Source: Sepiola atlantica (taxonomy: Eukaryota; Mollusca; Cephalopoda; Sepiida; Sepiolidae). Taken from it: DNA of 64,000 nucleotides. The position numbers and the translations under genes are program-made. Where the stretch lies: assembly GCA_963556195.1 (NCBI GenBank), contig CAUVYP010000585.1, positions 61,001-125,000 on the forward strand, written 5' to 3'. This document shows positions 35,892-48,169 of this stretch, in pieces. A model generated the notes under the pieces. The model searched no databases and had not been told where the DNA came from. It was given only the letters and a program-made list of their open reading frames with translations. Numbering within the stretch: position 1 is the stretch's first letter; every line of letters begins with the position of its first letter.

Positions 35892-38800
35892 TTGTTGATG
35901 TTTTGCGTATTCAGTTTGTATCGACATATCTCCGGCAGTACAACAGCTGCCAGATCTGAAACTTGGTACTTCAGTAGAAAAGGCCTATTCGAGACTGTCT
36001 GCAAAGTTTCGTTGCACAATTCGAATAAATGTGGAAGGTATAAACAAAAGCGATATCAACTTTAAAACGCGCTAAATTTTGTTGATTTTTTGCGTATTCA
36101 GTTTGTATCGACATATCTCCGGTAGTACAAGAGCTGCACTTCTGAAACTTAGTACTTCAGTAGAAAAGGCCTATTCGAGACTGTCTGCAAAGTTTCGTTG
36201 CACAATTCGAATAAATGTGGAAGTTATAAACAAAAGCGATATCAACTTTAAAACGCGCTAAATTTTGTTGATGTTTTGCGTATTCAGTTTGTATCGACAT
36301 ATCTCCGGCAGTACAAGAGCTGCACTTCTGAAACTTAGTACTTCAGTAGTAAAGGCCTATTCGAGACTGTCTGCAAAGTTTCGTTGCACAATTCGAATAA
36401 ATGTGGAAGTTATAAACAAAAGCGATATCAACTTTAAAACGCGCTAAATTTTGTTGATGTTTTACGTATTCAGTTTGTATCGACATATCTCCGGCAGTAC
36501 AAGAGCTGCACTTCTGAAACTTGGTACTTCAGTAGAACATGTGTCTCCGCGACTGTCTGCAAAGTTTCGTTGCACAATTCGAATAAATGTGGAAGTTATA
36601 AACAAAAGCGATATCAACTTTAAAACGCGCTAAATTTTGTTGATGTTTTGCGTATTCAGTTTGTATCGACATATCTCCGGCAGTACAAGAGCTGCACTTC
36701 TGAAACTTGGTACTTCAGTAGAACATGTGTCTCCGCGACTGTCTGCAAAGTTTCGTTGCACAATTCGAATAAATGTGTTAGTTATAAACAAAAGCGATAT
36801 CAACTTTAAAACGCGCTAAATTTTGTTGATGTTTTGCGTATTCAGTTTGTATCGACATATCTCCGGCAGTACAACAGCTGCACTTCTGAAACTTGGTACT
36901 TCAGTAGAAAAGGCCTATTCGAGACTGTCTGCAAAGTTCCGTTGCACAATTCGAATAAATGTGGAAGTTATAAACAAAAGCGATATCAACTTTAAAACGC
37001 GCTAAATTTTGTTGATGTTTTGCGTATTCAGTTTGTATCGACATATCTCCGGCAGTACAAGAGCTGCACTTCTGAAACTTAGTACTTCAGTAGTAAAGGC
37101 CTATTCGAGACTGTCTGCAAAGTTTCGTTGCACAATTCGAATAAATGTGGAAGGTATAAACAAAAGCGATATCAACTTTAAAACGCGCTAAATTTTGTTG
37201 ATGTTTTGCGTATTCAGTTTGTATCGACATATCTCCGGTAGTACAAGAGCTGCACTTCTGAAACTTGGTACTTCAGTAGAACATGTGTCTCGGCGACTGT
37301 CTGCAAAGTTTCGTTGCACAATTCGAATAAATGTGGAAGTTATAAACAAAAGCGATATCAACTTTAAAACGCGCTAAATTTTGTTGATGTTTTGCGTATT
37401 CAGTTTGTATCGACATATCTCCGGCAGTACAAGAGCTGCACTTCTGAAACTGGGTACTTCAGTAGGAGATGTGTCTCCGCGACTGATTGCAAAGGTTCGT
37501 GGCACAATTCGAATAAATGTGGAAGTTATAAACAAACGCGATATCAACTTTAAAACGCGCTAAATTTTGTTGATGTTTTGCGTATCCAGTTTGTATCGAC
37601 ATATCTCCGGCAGTACAAGAGCTGCACTTCTGAAACTTGGTACTTCAGTAGTAAAGGCCTATTCGAGACGGTCTGCAAAGTTTCGTTGCACAATTCGAAT
37701 AAATGTGGAAGTTATAAACAAAAGCGATATCAACTTTAAAACGCGCTAAATTTTGTTGATGTTTTGCGTATTCAGTTTGTATCGACATATCTCCGGCAGT
37801 ACAAGAGCTGCACTTCTGAAACTTGGTACTTCAGTAGAAACGGCCTATTCGAAACTGTCTGCAAAGTTTCGTTGGACAATTCGAATAAATGTGGAAGGTA
37901 TAAACAAAAGCGATATCAACTTTAAAACGCGCTAAATTTTGTTGATTCTTGGCGTATTCAGTTTGTATCGACATATCTCCGGTAGTACAAGAGCTGCACT
38001 TCTGAAACTTGGTACTTCAGTAGAAAAGGCCTATTCGAAACTGTCTGCAAAGTTTCGTTGGACAATTCGAATAAATGTGGAAGTTATAAACAAAAGCGAT
38101 ATCAACTTTAAAACGCGCTAAATTTTGTTGATGTTTTGCGTATTCAGTTTGTATCGACATATCTCCGGCAGTACAAGAGCTGCACTTCTGAAACTTGGTA
38201 CTTCAGTAGAACATGTGTCTCCGCGACTGTCTGCAAAGTTTCGTTGCACAATTCGAATAAATGTGGAAGTTATAAACAAAAGCGATATCAACTTTAAAAC
38301 GCGCTAAATTTTGTTGATGTTTTGCGTATTCAGTTTGTATCGACATATCTCCGGCAGTACAAGAGCTGCACTTCTGAAACTACGTACTTCAGTAGGAGAT
38401 GTGTCTCCGCGACTGATTGCAAAGGTTCGTGGCACAATTCGAATAAATGTGGAAGTTATAAACAAACGCGATATCAACTTTAAAACGCGCTAAATTTTGT
38501 TGATGTTTTGCGTATTCAGTTTGTATCGACATATCTCCGGCAGTACAAGAGCTGCACTTCTGAAACTTGGAACTTCAGTAGTAAAGGCCTATTCGAGACG
38601 GTCTGCAAAGTTTCGTTGCACAATTCGAATAAATGTGGAAGTTATAAACAAAAGCGATATCAACTTTAAAACGCGCTAAATTTTGTTGATGTTTTGCGTA
38701 TTCAGTTTGTATCGACATATCTCCGGCAGTACAAGAGATGCACTTCTGAAACTTTGTACTTCAGTAGAAAAGGCCTATTCGAAACTGTCTGCAAAGTTTC

Positions 38801-39798
38801 GTTGGACAATTCGAATAAATGTGGAAGGTATAAACAAAAGCGATATCAACTTTAAAACGCGCTAAATTTTGTTGATTTTTTGCGTATTCAGTTTGTATCG
38901 ACATATCTCCGGTAGTACAAGAGCTGCACTTCTGAAACTTGGTACTTCAGTAGAAAAGGCCTATTCGAAACTGTCTGCAAAGTTTCGTTGGACAATTCGA
39001 ATAAATGTGGAAGTTATAAACAAAAGCGATATCAAATTTAAAACGCGCTAAATTTTGTTGATGTTTTGCGTATTCAGTTTGTATCGACATATCTCCGCCA
39101 GTACAAGAGCTGCACTTCTGAAACTTGCTACTTCAGTAGAACATGTGTCTCCGCGACTATCTGCAAAGTTTCGTTGCACAATTCAAATAAATGTGGAAGT
39201 TATAAACAAAAGCGATATCAACTTTAAAACGCGCTAAATTTTGTTGATGTTTTGCGTATTCAGTTTGTATCGACATATCTCCGGCAGTACAAGAGCTGCA
39301 CTTCTGAAACTTAGTACTTCAGTAGAAAAGGCTAATTCGAAACTGTCTGCAAAGTTTCGTTGGACAATTCGAATAAATGTGGAAGGTATAAACAAAAGCG
39401 ATATCAACTTTAAAACGCGCTAAATTTTGTTGATTTTTGGCGTATTCAGTTTGTATCGACATATCTCCGGTAGTACAAGAGCTGCACTTCTGAAACTTGG
39501 TACTTCAGTAGAAAAGGCCTATTCGAAACTGTCTGCAAAGTTTCGTTGGACAATTCGAATAAATGTGGAAGTTATAAACAAAAGCGATATCAACTTTAAA
39601 ACGCGCTAAATTTTGTTGATGTTTTGCGTATTCAGTTTGTATCGACATATCTCCGGCAGTACAAGAGCTGCACTTCTGAAACTTGGTACTTCAGTAGAAC
39701 ATGTGTCTCCGCGACTGTCTGCAAAGTTTCGTTGCACAATTCGAATAAATGTGTTAGTTATAAACAAAAGCGATATCAACTTTAAAACGCGCTAAATT
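35892..39798 (+). repeat. 21-monomer higher-order repeat B (3907 bp)
   Basis: It starts at the third BglII unit (site at 35952) and ends before the fourth (site at 39859), again 3907 bp. Unit order matches copy A. Unit 37009 differs: it has a CTTAGTACTTCAGTAGTAAAG box where the other copies have the ACTTAAGTAG stop variant, which suggests conversion by a neighbouring type. Confidence 0.9.
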
Positions 39799-42700
39799 TT
39801 GTTGATGTTTTGCGTATTCAGTTTGTATCGACATATCTCCGGCAGTACAACAGCTGCCAGATCTGAAACTTGGTACTTCAGTAGAAAAGGCCTATTCAAG
39901 ACTGTCTGCAAAGTTTCGTTGCACAATTCGAATAAATGTGGAAGGTATAAACAAAAGCGATATCAACTTTAAAACGCGCTAAATTTTGTTGATATTTTGC
40001 GTATTCAGTTTGTATCGACATATCTCCGGTAGTACAAGAGCTGCACTTCTGAAACTTGGTACTTCAGTAGAAAAGGCCTATTCGAGACTGTCTGCAAAGT
40101 TTCGTTGCACAATTCGAATAAATGTGGAAGTTATAAACAAAAGCGATATCAACTTTAAAACGCGCTAAATTTTGTTGATGTTTTGCGTATTCAGTTTGTA
40201 TCGACATATCTCCGGCAGTACAAGAGCTGCACTTCTGAAACTTAGTACTTCAGTAGTAAAGGCCTATTCGAGACTGTCTGCAAAGTTTCGTTGCACAATT
40301 CGAATAAATGTGGAAGTTATACACAAAAGCGATATCAACTTTAAAACGCGCTAAATTTTGTTGATGTTTTACGTATTCAGTTTGTATCGACATATCTCCG
40401 GCAGTACAAGAGCTGCACTTCTGAAACTTGGTACTTCAGTAGAACATGTGTCTCCGCGACTGTCTGCAAAGTTTCGTTGCACAATTCGAATAAATGTGTT
40501 AGTTATAAACAAAAGCGATATCAACTTTAAAACGCGCTAAATTTTGTTGATGTTTTGCGTATTCAGTTTGTATCGACATATCTCCGGCAGTACAACAGCT
40601 GCACTTCTGAAACTTGGTACTTCAGTAGAAAAGGCCTATTCGAGACTGTCTGCAAAGTTCCGTTGCACAATTCGAATAAATGTGGAAGCTATAAACAAAA
40701 GCGATATCAACTTTAAAACGCGCTAAATTTTGTTGAGGTTTTGCGTATTCAGTTTGTATCGACATATCTCCGGCAGTACAAGAGCTGCACTTCTGAAACT
40801 TGGTACTTAAGTAGAAAAGGCCTATTCGAGACTGTCTGCAAAGTTTCGTTGCACAATTCGAATAAATGTGGAAGGTATAAACAAAAGCGATATCAACTTT
40901 AAAACGCGCTAAATTTTGTTGATGTTTTGCGTATTCAGTTTGTATCGACATATCTCCGGTAGTACAAGAGCTGCACTTCTGAAACTTGGTACTTCAGTAG
41001 AACATGTGTCTCGGCGACTGTCTGCAAAGTTTCGTTGCACAATTCGAATAAATGTGGAAGTTATAAACAAAAGCGATATCAACTTTAAAACGCGCTAAAT
41101 TTTGTTGATGTTTTGCGTATTCAGTTTGTATCGACATATCTCCGGCAGTACAAGAGCTGCACTTCTGAAACTGGGTACTTCAGTAGGAGATGTGTCTCCG
41201 CGACTGATTGCAAAGGTTCGTGGCACAATTCGAATAAATGTGGAAGTTATAAACAAACGCGATATCAACTTTAAAACGCGCTAAATTTTGTTGATGTTTT
41301 GCGTATCCAGTTTGTATCGACATATCTCCGGCAGTACAAGAGCTGCACTTCTGAAACTTGGTACTTCAGTAGTAAAGGCCTATTCGAGACGGTCTGCAAA
41401 GTTTCGTTGCACAATTCGAATAAATGTGGAAGTTATTAACAAAAGCGATATCAACTTTAAAACGCGCTAAATTTTGTTGATGTTTTGCGTATTCAGTTTG
41501 TATCGACATATCTCCGGCAGTACAAGAGCTGCACTTCTGAAACTTGGTACTTCAGTAGAAAAGGCCTATTCGAAACTGTCTGCAAAGTTTCGTTGGACAA
41601 TTCGAATAAATGTGGAAGGTATAAACAAAAGCGATATCAACTTTAAAACGCGCTAAATTTTGTTGATTCTTGGCGTATTCAGTTTGTATCGACATATCTC
41701 CGGTAGTACAAGAGCTGCACTTCTGAAACTTGGTACTTCAGTAGAAAAGGCCTATTCGAAACTGTCTGCAAAGTTTCGTTGGACAATTCGAATAAATGTG
41801 GAAGTTATAAACAAAAGCGATATCAACTTTAAAACGCGCTAAATTTTGTTGATGTTTTGCGTATTCAGTTTGTATCGACATATCTCCGGCAGTACAAGAG
41901 CTGCACTTCTGAAACTTGGTACTTCAGTAGAACATGTGTCTCCGCGACTGTCTGCAAAGTTTCGTTGCACAATTCGAATAAATGTGGAAGTTATAAACAA
42001 AAGCGATATCAACTTTAAAACGCGCTAAATTTTGTTGATGTTTTGCGTATTCAGTTTGTATCGACATATCTCCGGCAGTACAAGAGCTGCACTTCTGAAA
42101 CTGGGTACTTCAGTAGGAGATGTGTCTCCGCGACTGATTGCAAAGGTTCGTGGCACAATTCGAATAAATGTGGAAGTTATAAACAAACGCGATATCAACT
42201 TTAAAACGCGCTAAATTTTGTTGATGTTTTGCGTATCCAGTTTGTATCGACATATCTCCGGCAGTACAAGAGCTGCACTTCTGAAACTTGGAACTTCAGT
42301 AGTAAAGGCCTATTCGAGACGGTCTGCAAAGTTTCGTTGCACAATTCGAATAAATGTGGAAGTTATAAACAAAAGCGATATCAACTTTAAAACGCGCTAA
42401 ATTTTGTTGATGTTTTGCGTATTCAGTTTGTATCGACATATCTCCGGCAGTACAAGAGATGCACTTCTGAAACTTTGTACTTCAGTAGAAAAGGCCTATT
42501 CGAAACTGTCTGCAAAGTTTCGTTGGACAATTCGAATAAATGTGGAAGGTATAAACAAAAGCGATATCAACTTTAAAACGCGCTAAATTTTGTTGATTTT
42601 TTGCGTATTCAGTTTGTATCGACATATCTCCGGTAGTACAAGAGCTGCACTTCTGAAACTTGGTACTTCAGTAGAAAAGGCCTATTCGAAACTGTCTGCA

Positions 42701-42961
42701 AAGTTTCGTTGGACAATTCGAATAAATGTGGAAGTTATAAACAAAAGCGATATCAAATTTAAAACGCGCTAAATTTTGTTGATGTTTTGCGTATTCAGTT
42801 TGTATCGACATATCTCCGGCAGTACAAGAGCTGCACTTCTGAAACTTGGTACTTCAGTAGAAAATGTGTCTCCGCGACTATCTGCAAAGTTTCGTTGCAC
42901 AATTCAAATAAATGTGGAAGTTATAAACAAAAGCGATATCAACTTTAAAACGCGCTAAATT
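39799..42961 (+). repeat. Higher-order repeat C, truncated
   Basis: It starts with the fourth BglII unit and follows the A/B order through 17 units, ending after the CAATTCAAATAAA unit at 42776. One expected monomer is missing at 40358 (see that entry). Beyond 42961 the order breaks and Region IV types begin. Confidence 0.85.
40358..40543 (+). repeat. Chimeric monomer, MFY 5' and VLV 3'
   Basis: The 5' part reads GATGTTTTACG, as at 36451. The 3' part reads GTGTTAGTT, as at 36637. In copies A and B these are two adjacent units. Their fusion removes exactly one monomer and explains why repeat C is one unit short in this section. Confidence 0.85.
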
Positions 42962-43519
42962 TTGTTGATGTTTTGCGTATTCAGTTTGTATCGACATATC
43001 TCCGGCAGTACAAGAGCTGCACTTCTGAAACTTAGTACTTCAGTAGAACATGTGTTTCCGCGACTGTCTGCCTAGTTTCGTTGCACAATTCGAATAAATG
43101 TGGAAGTTATAAACAAAAGCGATATCAACTTTAAAACGCGCTAAATTTTGTTGATGTTTTGCGTATTCAGTTTGTATCGACATATCTCCGGCAGTACAAC
43201 AGCTGCACTTCTGAAACTTGGTACTACAGTAGAACATGTGTCTCCGCGACTGTCTGCAAAGTTTTGTTGCACAATGCGAATAAATGTGGAAGTTATAAAC
43301 AAAAGCGATATCAACTTTAAAACGCGCTAAATTTTGTTGATGTTTTACGTATTCAGTTTGTATCAGCATATCTCCGGCAGTACAAGAGCTGCACTTCTGA
43401 AACTTGGTACTTCAGTAGAACATCTGTCTCCGCGACTGTCTGCAAAGTTTCGTTGCACAATTCGAATAAATGTGGAAGTTATAAACAAAAGCGATATCAA
43501 CTTTAAAACGCGCTAAATT

Positions 43520-45007
43520 TTGTTGATGTTTTGCGTATTCAGTTTGTATCGACATATCTCCGGCAGTACAAGAGCTGCACTTCTTACACTTGGTACTTCA
43601 GTAGTAAAGGCCTATTCGAGGCTGTCTGCAAAGTTTCGTTGCACAATTCGAATAAATGTGGAAGTTATAAACAAAAGCGATATCAACTTTAAAACGCGCT
43701 AAATTTTGTTGATGTTTTACGTATTCAGTTTGTATCGACATATCTCCGGCAGTACAAGAGCTGCACTTCTGAAACTTGGTACTTCAGTAGAACATGTGTC
43801 TCCGCGACTGTCTGCAAAGTTTCGTTGCACAATTCGAATAAATGTGAAAGTTATAAACAAAAGCGATATCAACTTTAAAACGCGCTAAATTTTGTTGATG
43901 TTTTGCGTATTCAGTTTGTATCGACATATCTCCGGCAGTACAAGAGCTGCACTTCTGAAACTGGGTACTTCAGTAGAACATGTGCCTCCGCGACTGTCTG
44001 CAAAGTTTCGTGGCACAATTCGAATAAATGTGGAAGTTATAAACAAACGCGATATCAACTTTAAAACGCGCTAAATTTTGTTGATGTTTTGCGTATACAG
44101 TTTGTATCGACATATCTCCGGCAGTACAAGAGCTGCACTTCTGACACTTGGTACTTCAATAGTAAAGGCCTATTCGAGACGGTCTGCAAAGTTTCGTTGC
44201 ACAATTCGAATAAATGTGGAAGTTATAAACAAAAGCGATATCAACTTTAAAACGCGCTAAATTTTGTTGATGTTTTGCGTATTCAGTTTGTATCGACATA
44301 TCTCCGGCAGTACAAGAGCTGCACTTCTTACACTTGGTACTTCAGTAGTAAAGGCCTATTCGAGGCTGTCTGCAAAGTTTCGTTGCACAATTCGAATAAA
44401 TGTGGAAGTTATAAACAAAAGCGATATCAACTTTAAAACGCGCTAAATTTTGTTGATGTTTTACGTATTCAGTTTGTATCGACATATCTCCGGCAGTACA
44501 AGAGCTGCACTTCTGAAACTTGGTACTTCAGTAGAACATGTGTCTCCGCGACTGTCTGCAAAGTTTCGTTGCACAATTCGAATAAATGTGAAAGTTATAA
44601 ACAAAAGCGATATCAACTTTAAAACGCGCTAAATTTTGTTGATGTTTTGCGTATTCAGTTTGTATCGACATATCTCCGGCAGTACAAGAGCTGCACTTCT
44701 GAAACTGGGTACTTCAGTAGAACATGTGCCTCCGCGACTGTCTGCAAAGTTTCGTGGCACAATTCGAATAAATGTGGAAGTTATAAACAAACGCGATATC
44801 AACTTTAAAACGCGCACAATTTTGTTGATGTTTTGCGTATACAGTTTGTATCGACATATCTCCGGCAGTACAAGAGCTGCACTTCTGACACTTGGTACTT
44901 CAATAGTAAAGGCCTATTCGAGACGGTCTGCAAAGTTTCGTTGCACAATTCGAATAAATGTGGAAGTTATAAACAAAAGCGATATCAACTTTAAAACGCG
45001 CTAAATT
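43520..45007 (+). repeat. Four-monomer tandem duplication, 744 bp, near identical
   Basis: 43520-44263 and 44264-45007 share every private variant: TTCTTACACTTGG, CGAGGCTG, GTGAAAGTT, GTGCCTCCGCG, GTATACAG and TCAATAGTAAAG. By eye they differ at only two adjacent bases, CGCGCTAAAT against CGCGCACAAT at about 44816. This is the clearest recent duplication in the window. Confidence 0.9.
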
Positions 45008-47053
45008 TTGTTGATGTTTTGCGTATTCAGTTTGTATCGACATATCTCCGGCAGTACAAGAGCTGCACTTCTGAAACTTGGTACTTCAGTAGTAAAGGCC
45101 TATTCGAGACTGTCTGCAAAGTTTCGTTGCACAATTCGAATAAATGTGGAAATTATAAACAAAAGCGATATCAAATTTAAAACGCGCTAAATTTTGTTGA
45201 TGTTTTGCGTATTCAGTTTGTATCGACATATCTCCGGCAGTACAAGAGCTGCACTTCTCAAACTTGGTACTTCAGTATAACATGTGTCTCCGCGACTGTC
45301 TGCAAAGTTTCGTTGCACAATTCGAATAAATGTGGAAGTTATAAACAAAAGCGATATCAACTTTAAAACGCGCTAAATTTTGTTGATGTTTTTCGTAATC
45401 AGTTTGTATCGACATATCTCCGCCAGTACAAGAGCTGCACTTCTGAAACTTGGTACTTCAGTAGAACATGTGTCTCCGCGACTATCTGCAAAGTTTCGTT
45501 GCACAATTCAAATAAATGTGGAAGTTATAAACAAAAGCGATATCAACTTTAAAACGCGCTAAATTTTGTTGATGTTTTGCGTATTCAGTTGGTATCGACA
45601 TATCTCCGGCAGTACAAGAGCTGCACTTCTGAAACTTGGTACTTCAGTAGAACATGTGTTTCCGCGACTGTCTGCAAGGTTTCGTTGCACAATTCGAATA
45701 AATGTGGAAGTTAAAAACAAAAGCGATATCAACTTTAAAACGCGCTAAATTTTGTTGATGTTTTGCGTATTCAGTTTGTATCGACATATCTCCGGCAGTA
45801 CAAGAGCTGCACTTCTGAAACTTGGTAGTACAGTAGAACATGTGTCTCCGCGACTGTCTGCAAAGTTTTGTTGCACAATGCGAATAAATGTGGAAGTTAT
45901 AAACAAAAGCGATATCAACTTTAAAACGCGCTAAATTTTGTTGATGTTTTGCGTATTCAGTTTGTATCGACATATCTCCGGCAGTACAAGAGCTGCACTT
46001 CTGACACTTGGTACTTCAGTAGTAAAGGCTTATTCGAGACTGTCTGCAAAGTTTCGTTTCACAATTCGAATAAATGTGGAAGTTATACACAAAAGCGATA
46101 TCAACTTTAAAACGCGCTAAATTTTGTTGATCTTTTTCGTATTCAGTTTGTATCGACATATCCCCGGCAGTACAAGAGCTGCACTTCTGAAACTTGGTAC
46201 TTCAGTAGAACATGTGTCTCCGCGAACATATGCAAAGTTTCGTTGCACAATTCGAATAAATGTGGAAGTTATAAACAAAAGCGATATCAACTTTAAAACG
46301 CGCTAAATTTTGTTGATGTTTTGCGTATTCAGTTTGTATCGACATATCTCCGGCAGTACAACAGCTGCACTTCTGAAACTTGGCACTTCAGTAGAACATG
46401 TGCCTCCGCGACTGTCTGCAAAGTTTCGTTGCACAATTCGAATAAATGTGGAAGTTATAAACAAAAGCGATATCAACTTTAAAACGCGCTAAATTTTGTT
46501 GATGTTTTGCGTATTCAGTTTGTATCGACATATCTCCGGCAGTACAAGAGCTGCACTTCTGAAACTTGGTACTTCAGTAGAACATGTGTCTCGGCGACTG
46601 TCTGCAAAGTTTCGTTGCACAATTCCAATAAATGTGGAAGTTATAAACAAAAGCGATATCAACTTTAAAACGCGCTAAATTTTGTTGATGTTTTGCGTAT
46701 TCAGTTTGTATCGACATATCTCCGGCAGTACAAGAGCTGCACTTCTGAAACTGGGTACTTCAGTAGGAAATGTGTCTCCGCGACTGTCTGCAAAGTTTCG
46801 TGGCACAATTCGAATAAATGTGGAAGTTATAAACAAACGCGATATCAACTTTAAAACGCGCTAAATTTTGTTGATGTTTTGCGTATTCAGTTTGTATCGA
46901 CATATCTCCGGCAGTACAAGAGCTGCACTTCTGAAACTTGGTACTTCAGTAGTAAAGGCCTATTCGAGACGGTCTGCAAAGTTTCGTTGCACAATTCGAA
47001 TAAATGTGGAAGTTATAAACAAAAGCGATATCAACTTTAAAACGCGCTAAATT

Positions 47054-48169
47054 TTGTTGATGTTTTGCGTATTCAGTTGGTATCGACATATCTCCGGCAG
47101 TACAAGAGCTGCACTTCTGAAACTAGGTACTTCAGTAGAACATGTGTCTTGGCGACTGTCTGCAAAGTTTCGTTGCACAATTCGAATAAATGTGGAAGTT
47201 ATAAACAAAAGCGATATCAACTTTAAAACGCGCTAAATTTTGTTGATGTTTTGCGTATTCAGTTTGTATCGACATATCTCCGGCAGTACAAGAGCTGCAC
47301 TTCTGAAACTGGGTACTTCAGTAGAACATGTGTCTCCGCGACTGTCTGCAAAGTTTGGTGGCACAATTCGAATAAATGTGGAAGTTATAAACAAACGCGA
47401 TATCAACTTTAAAACGCGCTAAATTTTGTTGATGTTTTGCGTATCCAGTTTGTATCGACATATCTCCGGCAGTACAAGAGCTGCACTTCTGAAACTTGGT
47501 ACTTCAGTAGTAAAGGCCTATTCGAGACGGTCTGCAAAGTTTCGTTGCACAATTCGAATAAATGTGGAAGTTATAAACAAAAGCGATATCAACTTTAAAA
47601 CGCGCTAAATTTTGTTGATGTTTTGCGTATTCAGTTGGTATCGACATATCTCCGGCAGTACAAGAGCTGCACTTCTGAAACTTGGTACTTCAGTAGAACA
47701 TGTGTCTTGGCGATTGTCTGCAAAGTTTCGTTGCACAATTCGAATAAATGTGGAAGTTATAAACAAAAGCGATATCAACTTTAAAACGCGCTAAATTTTG
47801 TTGATGTTTTGCGTATTCAGTTTGTATCGACATATCTCCGGCAGTACAAGAGCTGCACTTCTGAAACTGGGTACTTCAGTAGAACATGTGTCTCCGCGAC
47901 TGTCTGCAAAGTTTGGTGGCACTATTCGAATAAATGTGGAAGTTATAAACAAACGCGATATCAACTTTAAAACGCGCTAAATTTTGTTGATGTTTTGCGT
48001 ATCCAGTTTGTATCGACATATCTCCGGCAGTACAAGAGCTGCACTTCTGAAACTTGGTACTTCAGTAGTAAAGGCCTATTCGAGACGGTCTGCAAAGTTT
48101 CGTTGCACAATTCGAATAAATGTGGAAGTTATAAACAAAAGCGATATCAACTTTAAAACGCGCTAAATT
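47054..48169 (+). repeat. Three-monomer tandem duplication, 558-bp period
   Basis: Units 47054, 47240 and 47426 are repeated at 47612, 47798 and 47984: CAGTTGGTATCG with TCTTGGCGA, GTTTGGTGGCAC, then GTATCCAG with GAGACGG. I count three differences in 558 bp: AACTAGGTAC, CGATTGTC and GGCACTATTCG. This is a recent event. Confidence 0.9.

Larger units (their letters stand above)
28078..42961 (+). repeat. Region III higher-order repeat family
   Basis: The recurring series is TCTCGGCGA, GGAGATGTG/GGTTCGTGGC, GTATCCAG with GAGACGG, then pairs of TTTCGTTGGAC units (TTCGAAACTG box), GTGTTAGTT units and, four times, the 187-bp BglII unit. Spacing between successive TCTCGGCGA units is 14, 12, 23 and 20 monomers (28078, 30682, 32915, 37195, 40916). 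A premature TAA (ACTTAAGTAG) is shared by 27892, 30496, 32729 and 40730, and also by 26404 in Region II. Confidence 0.85.
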
